A DNA stretch of 64,000 nt from Alphaproteobacteria bacterium (GTDB lineage: Bacteria; Pseudomonadota; Alphaproteobacteria; Rhodospirillales; WMHbin7). Numbering within the stretch: the first letter of the stretch is position 1; each line of letters starts with the position of its first letter. Of this stretch, positions 25,442 through 32,830 are shown piece by piece. The translations under genes and the position numbers were made by a program. The notes beneath the pieces are model-generated. The model was not told the origin of the DNA. It searched no databases and saw only the letters and a list, made by a program, of their open reading frames with translations. The DNA lies in NCBI GenBank assembly GCA_015231795.1, contig JADGAX010000001.1:124001-188000 (forward strand). The letters run 5' to 3'.

Positions 25442-26997
25442 GGCGTCCCCCTATGGGTTTGCAAGGCCGAGATCATCTGCTGACGCACCGCCGTCCAATC
25501 GTCGGGTTTTGCTTGGCGAAACAGGCGCAGGCTTGGATACCAAGGACTGTCCGTCCGCCCTTCCAGCCAACGCCATTCGGCGGCATAGGGCAGAGCCATC
25601 CAGACGGGAGCGCCCAGGGCGCCCGCCAGATGCGGCACCGACGTGTCCGAAGCGATGACCAGATCAAGCCCGGCCAGCAGGGCCGCCGTTTCCGCGAAGG
25701 GGACCGTATCGGCGTCCACCTCATGGCCCAAATCGAGCGCCTGATCGCCCATGGCGGCCAGAAACGCGCCCAGGCCATTGGCCTGCAGGCAAACGATTTT
25801 TGCGTCTTGCCTTGCATGCGCCACTTGGGCAAACAACTCAAGCCCGGGCGAGCGCCAGTCTTCGCCCCTGTATTTGGCGTTGCCCTGCCAGACAAGGCCG
25901 ATCTTTAGGCCTGAAACGCTGTCCAGCCAGCGGCGCTTTTCCAAGGCCAAAGCGGGATCGGCTTTCAGATAGGGAATGTTGGCGGGGATTGTTTCCAAGC
26001 TGGTTGCGAATGCCGTGGGCAGGCTTAGGAGCGGGCAATGGCAATCGAAAGCGGGCAGAGCAGTTCCTTGGGCGACGATCTGGTCAACTCCGTCCAGCGA
26101 GCGCATCAGGGGGACCAGCGGCGCTTGAACCTCAAGGATCACTCTTGCCGCTCCCTTGTCCTTGACCAACGGGGCGTAACGGCAGAAATGCAAGCTGTCG
26201 CCCAAACATTGCTCGCCGTGCAGCAGAATGGCTTTGCCGGTCAGGCTCTCGCCTTGCCATTGCGGTTGGGCGAAGGGACGGGGCGGCATGTCGGGCCTGC
26301 GCCAGCGCGCTTCATAGGCCTTGAACCCTTCGATCAGATGCCCCTGGGCCAGCAAGGTCATGCCCAGATTGCATCGCGCCTCGGCATGGCTGGGGGCCAG
26401 CGACAGACAGCGGCGATAGGATGTTTCGGCATCGGCCCGCAGCCCCATTTCATCTTGCACCAGGGCCAGATTGTTCCATAAATCCGCCCGCCCCGGTTCC
26501 TGGCCGATGGCGCGCCGGGCGCATTCCAGGGCATTGCCGAAATGGCGCCGGTCGCGCTCGAGCAGGCTAAGGCCCGACAGCGCGCCGACATGCAGGGGGG
26601 CCAATTTCAAGGCCGCCAGGTAATAGCCCATGGCCTCTTCCACCCGGCTCATGCGGGCCACCAGATTGGCCAGATTGACCAGGGGGTCGGGGTCGGAGGG
26701 GGCTAGGCTGACGGCTTGCGCCAGAACTGGCAAGGCTTCGTTCATCCGCCCCAGATCGGCTAGGCACATGCCCCTGGAATTCAGGGCCGAGGGCGTGCCC
26801 AACTCGCCAAGGGTTGTCAAGGCGTCGCCCGCCTTGTCTTGCTCGCGCAGGGCTTCGGCCAGAAGAACCAGAATTTCACCATCATTCGGCGCCTCGTTCA
26901 GCGCCAGGCGATAGAAATCCTCGGCGGCGGCACTTTGGCGCTCGCGGTGCACGGCCATGCCAAGCGAGAGATATTTCTCGGCCAATGGGGATCGCAT
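25432..26997 (-). CDS. TPR-repeat protein with glycosyltransferase-family-9-like C-terminal domain
   Basis: A 521-residue protein. The first 260 residues are about seven tetratricopeptide repeats (AEDFYRLALNEAPNDGEILV, then CARRAIGQEPGRADLWNNLA and CLSLAPSHAEARCNLGMTL). The C-terminal half resembles the GT-B type domain often fused to TPRs, with LLHGEQCLGDSLHFCRYAP, KIGLVWQGN and DLVIASDTSVPHLAGALGAPVW. The start at 26997 is chosen because the frame stays open much further, to 28140, only as a shadow antisense to nnr. Such proteins often act on surface polysaccharides or flagellin; the target here is unknown. Confidence 0.8.
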   Translation of the reverse strand: MRSPLAEKYLSLGMAVHRERQSAAAEDFYRLALNEAPNDGEILVLLAEALREQDKAGDALTTLGELGTPSALNSRGMCLADLGRMNEALPVLAQAVSLAPSDPDPLVNLANLVARMSRVEEAMGYYLAALKLAPLHVGALSGLSLLERDRRHFGNALECARRAIGQEPGRADLWNNLALVQDEMGLRADAETSYRRCLSLAPSHAEARCNLGMTLLAQGHLIEGFKAYEARWRRPDMPPRPFAQPQWQGESLTGKAILLHGEQCLGDSLHFCRYAPLVKDKGAARVILEVQAPLVPLMRSLDGVDQIVAQGTALPAFDCHCPLLSLPTAFATSLETIPANIPYLKADPALALEKRRWLDSVSGLKIGLVWQGNAKYRGEDWRSPGLELFAQVAHARQDAKIVCLQANGLGAFLAAMGDQALDLGHEVDADTVPFAETAALLAGLDLVIASDTSVPHLAGALGAPVWMALPYAAEWRWLEGRTDSPWYPSLRLFRQAKPDDWTAVRQQMISALQTHRGTPCA

Positions 26998-27048
26998 GGA
27001 CAGCCAGACACCTTTGCAAGACGGGTTCAGGGGGTATAGCCTAGTGGC

Positions 27049-28476
27049 ATGCAGTTCAGCAACCAAGCCCTTCTTGGCATAGCGGAAATGTCCAAAGCCG
27101 ATAGCTTGGCCGCCGAGGGGGGCGTGCCTTCCTCGCGGCTGATGGAGGCGGCGGGGTGGGCGGTCGCCATGAATGTGCGCAAACGTTTCCCGCCCTGCCG
27201 GGTTCTGGTGCTGGCTGGCCCCGGCAATAATGGCGGTGATGGCTTCGTGGCGGCTCGCTATTTGCGCCATTGGGGTTGGCCGGTGCGGGTGGCGCTTCTG
27301 GGCGACGCCAGGGCGTTGAGGGGGGATGCCGCCCTGAACCTTGAGCGCTGGGAAGGCGAGACCGAACCCTTGGCCCTGTCTTGCCTGGAAGGGGCCGATC
27401 TGGCGATCGACGCCTTGTTCGGAGCCGGTTTGACCCGCCCGCTGGAAGGCGTGGCACGACAAGTGATCGAGGCGCTGGCGGTTCCCGTGGTGGCGGTCGA
27501 TATCCCAAGCGGGATTTCTGGCGATGACGGCCAAGTGCTGGGCGCGGCGCCCAAAGCCTGCCTGACGGTTACCTTTTTTAGGAAAAAGCCCGGCCACTGT
27601 CTGATGCCAGGGCGGGGATTGTGCGGCCATATCGTCGTGGCGGATATCGGCATTCCCGATGCCGTGCTGGACGTTATCAAGCCGCAAGCCTTTGAGAATG
27701 GGCCGGAACTTTGGAATATGCCCCGCTTGGCCGCCGATGCGCACAAATATGCGCGGGGTCACGCCTTGATCCTGGGCGGCGAGATGACCGGGGCGGCGCG
27801 CTTGGCCGCTGGCGCGGCGCGCCGGATCGGGGCGGGGATGGTCACTTTGGCCGTGCCGCAAAAGCTGATGCCCATCTATGCCAGCGCCTGTGCGCCGGGC
27901 GTGGTGCTCAAGCCTTGCGATAAGCCGGACGATTTGGCGGCCCTTCTGGAGCCTGGAAAAATTTCGGCGGCGCTGGCCGGACCCGGCCTGGGTGTGGGCA
28001 AGACCACGCGTTCGATGGTTGCCCAATTGCTTGAAGCCGGATTGCCGCTGGTTCTCGACGCCGATGCGCTGACCACTTTCGAAGGCAGGCAGGACGACCT
28101 GTTTGACAACCTGCACCACCCGGCCTTGCTGACCCCGCATGAGGGTGAATTCAAGCGTTTGTTCGAACGATCCAGCGACAAGCTAGCCTCGGCCCGTCAG
28201 GCCGCCCGCCATGCCGGGGCCACGGTGCTGCTGAAGGGGGCCGATACGGTGATCGCTTCGCCCGATGGGCGCGCCGTCATCGAAACCCAGGCGCCGCCCT
28301 GGCTAGCCACCGCCGGATCGGGCGATGTGCTGGCGGGGATTGCCGTGGGGTTGATGGCCCAGGGAATGCCACCGTTCCAGGCAGGCCAAGCCGCCGCTTG
28401 GCTGCACGGCCAAACCGGACTCAGGGCAGGCGAGGGGCTGGTGGCCGAGGATTTGATCGGCGAATTGGGCAAATGA
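27049..28476 (+). CDS. nnr: Bifunctional NAD(P)H-hydrate repair enzyme (epimerase and dehydratase)
   Basis: Repairs damaged NAD(P)HX. The N-terminal half (about 1-210) is the YjeF-type epimerase with VLAGPGNNGGDGFVAARYL, LAIDALFGAGLTRPL and VVAVDIPSGISGDDG. The C-terminal half (about 225-475) is the ADP-dependent dehydratase with LAGPGLGVG, VLDADALT, LLTPHEGEFKRLF, VLLKGADTVI and AGSGDVLAGIAVGL. The 475 residues match the fused form. It is divergent from the TPR gene (51 bases between starts) and ends in a strong terminator. Confidence 0.96.
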   Translation: MQFSNQALLGIAEMSKADSLAAEGGVPSSRLMEAAGWAVAMNVRKRFPPCRVLVLAGPGNNGGDGFVAARYLRHWGWPVRVALLGDARALRGDAALNLERWEGETEPLALSCLEGADLAIDALFGAGLTRPLEGVARQVIEALAVPVVAVDIPSGISGDDGQVLGAAPKACLTVTFFRKKPGHCLMPGRGLCGHIVVADIGIPDAVLDVIKPQAFENGPELWNMPRLAADAHKYARGHALILGGEMTGAARLAAGAARRIGAGMVTLAVPQKLMPIYASACAPGVVLKPCDKPDDLAALLEPGKISAALAGPGLGVGKTTRSMVAQLLEAGLPLVLDADALTTFEGRQDDLFDNLHHPALLTPHEGEFKRLFERSSDKLASARQAARHAGATVLLKGADTVIASPDGRAVIETQAPPWLATAGSGDVLAGIAVGLMAQGMPPFQAGQAAAWLHGQTGLRAGEGLVAEDLIGELGK

Positions 28477-28480
28477 ATAA

Positions 28481-28506
28481 GGCCGGGGGTTGCCCCCCGG
28501 CCTTTT
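28481..28506 (+). terminator. Rho-independent terminator after nnr
   Basis: GGCCGGGGG, loop TTGC, CCCCCGGCC, then TTTT: a nine-pair GC stem with a T-run, four bases after the nnr stop. It lies between convergent nnr and the chemoreceptor gene and could serve both. Confidence 0.88.
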
Positions 28507-28525
28507 CAATACTTGTCGGTTCTGC

Positions 28526-29875
28526 TCAGCCGCGGATGCTGCGCAGGAAGCCGTCGACCTTCGAACTCATCTCGTCCGAATTGTGCGACAGCGTGTTGGC
28601 GGCTTGCAGCAAGTTGCGGGCCGACTGGCCGGTCTCGCCGGCGGCCTGATTGACCCGACCGATCGTGTCGGTCACTTCCTGGGTACCGGTGGCCGCCTGC
28701 TGGACATTGCGAGCAATTTCCTGCGTGGCCGCCCCCTGTTCCTCAACCGCCGTGGCAATTGCTGACGCGATCTCATTGATTTGAGCGATAATCCCAGAGA
28801 TACCCTGGATCGCGTTCACGGTTTCCTTGGTGGCGTTCTGGACGCTGGTGATCTGGGTGGTGATTTCTTCCGTCGCCTTGGCCGTCTGGTTGGCGAGGCT
28901 TTTGACTTCGTTGGCGACCACGGCGAATCCCTTGCCCGCATCGCCGGCGCGGGCCGCTTCGATGGTGGCGTTCAGGGCCAGAAGGTTGGTTTGCGACGCG
29001 ATGTCGTTGATCAGCTTGACCACTTCGCCGATTTTATTGGCCGCCTGGGCCAGCCCCTGGACCATGGCGTTGGTGCGGTCGGCTTCGTGCTGTGCGTTGT
29101 TGGCGATCTGGGCCGATTGGGTGACCTGACGGCTGATTTCCGTGATCGAGGAGGACAATTCCTCGGCCGCCGCCGCCACGGTCTGGATGTTGACGGTGGC
29201 TTCCTCGGCCGCCGCCGCCACGGTGGTGGACTGTCTCGACGTTTCCTCGGCCGTGCTTGTCATCGACTGGGCGGTCGATTGAAGCTGGGTGGCGGCGCTG
29301 GACACGGAAGAGACGACCCCCTTGACCTCGCGCTCGAAAAGATCGGCCTTGCCGCCCAGTTCCTTGGCGATGATGGCCGCCGTGTTGGTGTCGGTGTAGA
29401 CCGAGATGGCGACGCTCATGTCCAAGAGCGCCACCTTGTTGATGGATTTGACGACTTCGGCCAGCATTTCGGGCTTCTTGCGGTAGGTTTGCACCGCCAG
29501 TTCGAACAGTTTGGATAGGGTGAAGCTGTAACCGCCGACATACCAGCCGGGCGCCAAGCCGATCCTCTGGTGGACTTGTCCGATGATCTGGGCGGAACGC
29601 AGGTACGTATCGTCGAAATTGCCCGAAAACACGTTCTTCAGCCAGTGATCCTTCTGGCGGGCGCGGGCGTGCGTCAGAATCTGCTGGTTGGGAAACATGC
29701 GCGACAGGTTGGCGTAAGAGGTGACGTAGCCATAGAACCCGTCCAAAATCTTGTCGATATTGGCAGCCAGGACGCCGTTAAAGTCCCGCAGGCAGGAGAT
29801 GGTTTTTTCGTCGATTTGGTAATACTTCGTACGTTCGCCCATGCTGGCGAATTCGGCATTTTGCTCACTCGACAT
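28526..29875 (-). CDS. Globin-coupled methyl-accepting chemotaxis protein (HemAT-like)
   Basis: Soluble chemoreceptor that probably senses oxygen through heme and signals to CheA. Residues 1-180 form a protoglobin domain; His102 in QIIGQVHQRIGLAPGWYVGGY is the expected proximal heme ligand. Residues 190-449 are a coiled-coil signalling domain with the conserved hairpin tip (DIASQTNLLALNATIEAARA) and Ala/Thr/Gln heptads. There are no membrane segments, as in HemAT. An AGAGG ribosome site precedes the ATG. No che genes flank it, but motAB lie 26 kb away. Confidence 0.9.
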   Translation of the reverse strand: MSSEQNAEFASMGERTKYYQIDEKTISCLRDFNGVLAANIDKILDGFYGYVTSYANLSRMFPNQQILTHARARQKDHWLKNVFSGNFDDTYLRSAQIIGQVHQRIGLAPGWYVGGYSFTLSKLFELAVQTYRKKPEMLAEVVKSINKVALLDMSVAISVYTDTNTAAIIAKELGGKADLFEREVKGVVSSVSSAATQLQSTAQSMTSTAEETSRQSTTVAAAAEEATVNIQTVAAAAEELSSSITEISRQVTQSAQIANNAQHEADRTNAMVQGLAQAANKIGEVVKLINDIASQTNLLALNATIEAARAGDAGKGFAVVANEVKSLANQTAKATEEITTQITSVQNATKETVNAIQGISGIIAQINEIASAIATAVEEQGAATQEIARNVQQAATGTQEVTDTIGRVNQAAGETGQSARNLLQAANTLSHNSDEMSSKVDGFLRSIRG

Positions 29876-30012
29876 GATCCGTACCTCTAAATTAGAAAAT
29901 GATAACTTTTTGTTTGGCTCAGCGTCTTCAGGCTATATGGCGCATTCCAGGCCGCGCGCATCGTGAAAAACACGTATTATTATTTATCATAGTTGGCTGC
30001 GGCGCGCCAGAA

Positions 30013-30058
30013 ATTCCAGCATATTTAATAAGGATATAAATATCCGCTAGGCTGGAAT
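30013..30058. repeat. Nested inverted repeats upstream of tRNA-Leu
   Basis: ATTCCAGC (30013-30020) pairs with GCTGGAAT (30051-30058). Inside, GGATAT (30032-30037) and ATATCC (30040-30045) are also complementary. Outer GGCGCGCC and GGTGGCGC can extend pairing imperfectly. The 280-base gap between the chemoreceptor start and the tRNA contains this and the tRNA promoter, but no gene I recognise. Confidence 0.55.
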
Positions 30059-30086
30059 GCGAGGTGGCGCTTGGCCAAGCCTCGAT

Positions 30087-30116
30087 TTTACCTGTTTACC
30101 TTAAAGCGCTTATGCT
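30087..30116 (+). promoter_or_regulatory. Candidate sigma-70 promoter for tRNA-Leu
   Basis: TTTACC (30087-30092), 18 bases, TATGCT (30111-30116), about 40 bases upstream of the mature tRNA. The match is moderate. Confidence 0.4.
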
Positions 30117-30156
30117 ATAGGAGCGGGCTTCGGCAAGCGCGGCTTGGCTGAAAGGC

Positions 30157-30241
30157 GCGGGCGTGGCGGAACTGGTAGACGCGATGGATTTAGGTTCCAT
30201 TGCCGCAAGGCGTGGGGGTTCGAGTCCCTTCGCCCGCACCA
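30157..30241 (+). tRNA. tRNA-Leu (anticodon TAG)
   Basis: An 85-base class II tRNA. The acceptor stem GCGGGCG pairs with CGCCCGC, the anticodon TAG is at 30191-30193 in the loop TTTAGGT closed by ATGGA/TCCAT, a variable arm TGCCGCAAGGCGT follows, then the T loop GGTTCGAGTCC, discriminator A and an encoded CCA (30239-30241). It reads CUN leucine codons. The trigger factor gene begins 73 bases later on the same strand. Confidence 0.97.
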
Positions 30242-30314
30242 TCCAGGCCCGTGCGATGCCTACCCGCGCAGACTCTACACGCAAGTTTTCTTTTTCATCA
30301 AGGATTGGCAGTCG

Positions 30315-31697
30315 ATGCAAGTTACCGAGACCAATGTTGACGGGCTCAAGCGTTCCTACAAAGTGACCGTGCCCGCGGGACAAATTGAGACCTTGTTGGT
30401 CGGCCGCCTGACCGAGGTTGGCAAGCAGGCCAAGGTGCCCGGTTTTCGCCCCGGCAAAATTCCGATGCCGATCCTGCGTAAGAAATATGGTTCTTCGGTG
30501 ATGAGCGAAGTCCTGGAACAGGCCGTCAATCAGGGCGCCAGCCAGGCAGTGACCGAAAACAACCTGAAGCTGGCCATGCGCCCCAATATCGAGGTGACGA
30601 GCTTTGCCGAAGGCGGCGATTTGGAATTCACCGTGGCGTTGGAGACTTTGCCCGAATTCACGCCGATGGATTTCAAGTCGATCACGCTGGAGCGCTTGAA
30701 GGTCGAGGCCCAGGAATCCGAGATCGCCGAGGCGCTCGAGCAATTCGCGCAGTCGCGTTCGACCAGCGAGGCGGTGACGGATGACCGCCCCTCGCAGTCC
30801 GGCGACATCGTGGTGATCGATTTCGTGGGCAAGCTGGGCGACGAAGCCTTCCAGGGCGGCACCGCCGAGGGCTACGAGCTTGAACTGGGATCGAACACCT
30901 TCATTCCCGGCTTCGAAGAGCAACTGATCGGCGTCAAGGTGGGGGCCGAGGTCAAGGTCAACGTCACCTTCCCCGAGGCCTATCAGAACGACAAGCTGGC
31001 GGGCCAAGCCGCCGTTTTCGAAGTCAAGCTGCATGGTCTGAAGAAGAAGGTTCCGGCCAAGGTCGACGACGAGATGGCCAAGACGATGGGCCTGGAAAAT
31101 CTCGATGCGGTCAAGAAGGCCATCAAGGAACAGATCGAGCGCGATTACGAGCGTCTGGCCCGCATGAAGCTGAAGCGCGCCTTGCTCGACAAGCTGGCCG
31201 ACGGCCATGATTTCCCGGTCCCGGCGGGGCTGCAGGACTCGGAATTCCAGGCCATCTGGAAGCAGATCGAGGAGGCCAAGGCCAAGGACCAACTGGATGA
31301 GGCCGACAAGGCCAAGAGCGAGGACGAGCTGAAGGCCGAATATCAGGCCATCGCCGCCCGTCGGGTGCGTCTGGGCATTCTGCTGGCCGAAGTGGGCCGT
31401 CTGAACAATGTCCAGATCCAGCAAGACGACCTGAACCGCGCCTTGGTTGCCGAAGCGCGACGCTTCCCCGGCCAGGAAGCCATGGTCTTCAAGTACTACC
31501 GTGAAAATCCCGATGCGATCGAAGCCCTGAAGGCGCCGCTTCTTGAAGAAAAGGTGGTTGATTTCATTCTGGAGCTGGCTCAGATCAGCGACAAGCCGTC
31601 TTCGCGCGACGAATTGATGCAAGACGACGACGCGCCCGCCCAGCCTAGCGACAAGCCCAAGAAGAAGTCCGCCAAGAAGAAGGCCGAGGAGGCTTGA
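30315..31697 (+). CDS. tig: Trigger factor (ribosome-associated chaperone, peptidyl-prolyl isomerase)
   Basis: Binds the ribosome exit tunnel and shields new chains. The 460 residues have the N-terminal ribosome-binding domain with [19 protein letters not shown] (the usual GFRxGKxP signature), an FKBP-type isomerase domain near 150-245 ([12 protein letters not shown]), and the helical C-terminal domain ending in a lysine-rich tail. The start is the ATG at 30315 with AAGGA ten bases upstream. The frame stays open upstream through the tRNA gene, but that part is not coding. The stop overlaps the clpP start. Confidence 0.96.
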   Translation: MQVTETNVDGLKRSYKVTVPAGQIETLLVGRLTEVGKQAKVPGFRPGKIPMPILRKKYGSSVMSEVLEQAVNQGASQAVTENNLKLAMRPNIEVTSFAEGGDLEFTVALETLPEFTPMDFKSITLERLKVEAQESEIAEALEQFAQSRSTSEAVTDDRPSQSGDIVVIDFVGKLGDEAFQGGTAEGYELELGSNTFIPGFEEQLIGVKVGAEVKVNVTFPEAYQNDKLAGQAAVFEVKLHGLKKKVPAKVDDEMAKTMGLENLDAVKKAIKEQIERDYERLARMKLKRALLDKLADGHDFPVPAGLQDSEFQAIWKQIEEAKAKDQLDEADKAKSEDELKAEYQAIAARRVRLGILLAEVGRLNNVQIQQDDLNRALVAEARRFPGQEAMVFKYYRENPDAIEALKAPLLEEKVVDFILELAQISDKPSSRDELMQDDDAPAQPSDKPKKKSAKKKAEEA

Positions 31698-32338
31698 TGA
31701 GCATGAACGAGCGCGATCCCGTCGACGTCTATATGAACACGCTGGTTCCCATGGTGGTCGAACAGACCAGCCGGGGCGAGCGGTCCTATGACATCTATTC
31801 GCGCCTGTTGAAGGAGCGCATCGTCTTTCTGACCGGTCAGGTCGAGGATTACACCGCCAGCTTGATCTGCGCCCAGCTTCTGTTCTTGGAATCCGAGAAC
31901 CCCAACAAGGACATCTCGTTCTACATCAACTCGCCGGGCGGCGTCGTCACCTCCGGTTTGGCGATTTACGACACGATGCAGTTCATTCGCCCCCAAGTGT
32001 CCACGGTCTGCATCGGCCAAGCCGCATCGATGGGGTCGCTGTTGCTGGCTGCCGGGGCCGCTGGAAAGCGCTATGCGCTTCCCAATTCGCGCATCATGGT
32101 CCATCAGCCTTCGGGCGGGGCCAGGGGGCAGGCCACCGACATCGAGATTCAGGCGCGTGAAATTCTGGCTTTGCGTGCCCGTTTGAACCAGATTTACGTT
32201 AATCATACGGGCCAAGCTCTCGACGTCATCGAGCGCGCCATGGAGCGCGACAACTACATGACGGCCGAAGAGGCCAAAACCTTCGGCCTGATCGATCAGG
32301 TCTTCACGAGGCGGCCCGAGCCTTCCGAGGGGCAATAA
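31697..32338 (+). CDS. clpP: ATP-dependent Clp protease proteolytic subunit
   Basis: Serine protease chamber used by ClpX or ClpA. The 213 residues have the catalytic Ser111 in [11 protein letters not shown] and His136 in [11 protein letters not shown], and the oligomer-forming handle [16 protein letters not shown]. Start choice: ATG at 31697 shares one base with the tig stop; ATG at 31703 is a near alternative with a better distance to AGGAGG. clpX, the usual next gene, is not here; rpoZ follows after a 75-base gap. Confidence 0.97.
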   Translation: MSMNERDPVDVYMNTLVPMVVEQTSRGERSYDIYSRLLKERIVFLTGQVEDYTASLICAQLLFLESENPNKDISFYINSPGGVVTSGLAIYDTMQFIRPQVSTVCIGQAASMGSLLLAAGAAGKRYALPNSRIMVHQPSGGARGQATDIEIQAREILALRARLNQIYVNHTGQALDVIERAMERDNYMTAEEAKTFGLIDQVFTRRPEPSEGQ

Positions 32339-32350
32339 CAACCCCGCGAC

Positions 32351-32379
32351 TTGGCTTGTCGCCTGCAATGAACTATATA
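32351..32379 (+). promoter_or_regulatory. Candidate sigma-70 promoter for rpoZ-rel
   Basis: TTGGCT (32351-32356), exactly 17 bases, TATATA (32374-32379), 35 bases before the rpoZ start codon and well placed for an independent transcript after clpP. Confidence 0.5.
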
Positions 32380-32413
32380 TTCCCTAATCTCCCGGCTAGG
32401 AGTTGACCCAGCA

Positions 32414-32809
32414 ATGGCCCGCGTAACCGTAGAAGATTGCGTCACGAAGATCCCCAACCGTTTTGAACTGGTGATGTTGGCCGCCCAGCGCGCCCGCGAC
32501 ATTTCCACCGGTTCGCATTTGACCGTGGACCGCGACAACGACAAGAATCCCGTTGTGGCTCTGCGCGAGATCGCCGACGAAACGGTCAGCCTCGAAGTTC
32601 TCAAGAACTCGCTGGTGCAAGGGCTGCAAAAGCATGTCGAGAACGACCAGCCCGAGGACGACAACCTCGAGGGTCTGGCCGCCGCCGACATGGCTTTGGA
32701 CGTGGGCGAGGCCAATATCGACGAGGAAGTGGCCGAGGACGGCCTGACCGTCGAGGAAGAACCCGAAATGACCGGGTTCGAAGACATCGCGCCGGGCGAG
32801 GAGGCTTAA
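32414..32809 (+). CDS. rpoZ: RNA polymerase omega subunit
   Basis: Small subunit that helps assemble RNA polymerase and binds ppGpp in proteobacteria. The core (about residues 1-75) has [30 protein letters not shown] and [15 protein letters not shown]. It is followed by a long, very acidic tail (about residues 75-131) made mostly of Asp, Glu and Ala, which makes it longer than the 91-residue E. coli protein. The next gene makes (p)ppGpp, a pairing seen in many bacteria. Confidence 0.95.
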   Translation: MARVTVEDCVTKIPNRFELVMLAAQRARDISTGSHLTVDRDNDKNPVVALREIADETVSLEVLKNSLVQGLQKHVENDQPEDDNLEGLAAADMALDVGEANIDEEVAEDGLTVEEEPEMTGFEDIAPGEEA

Positions 32810-32830
32810 CCTACTCCCTCTGGACAGCGG

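Noticed and set aside
26998-28140. Upstream extension of the TPR protein frame to 902 residues
   Set aside because: It runs antisense across the well-supported nnr gene, has no TPR or other domain, and its composition mirrors the opposite strand. High-GC genes commonly leave such open frames.
30144-30314. Upstream extension of the trigger factor frame
   Set aside because: It reads through the tRNA-Leu gene. The ATG at 30315 with a good ribosome site begins the known trigger factor N-terminus.
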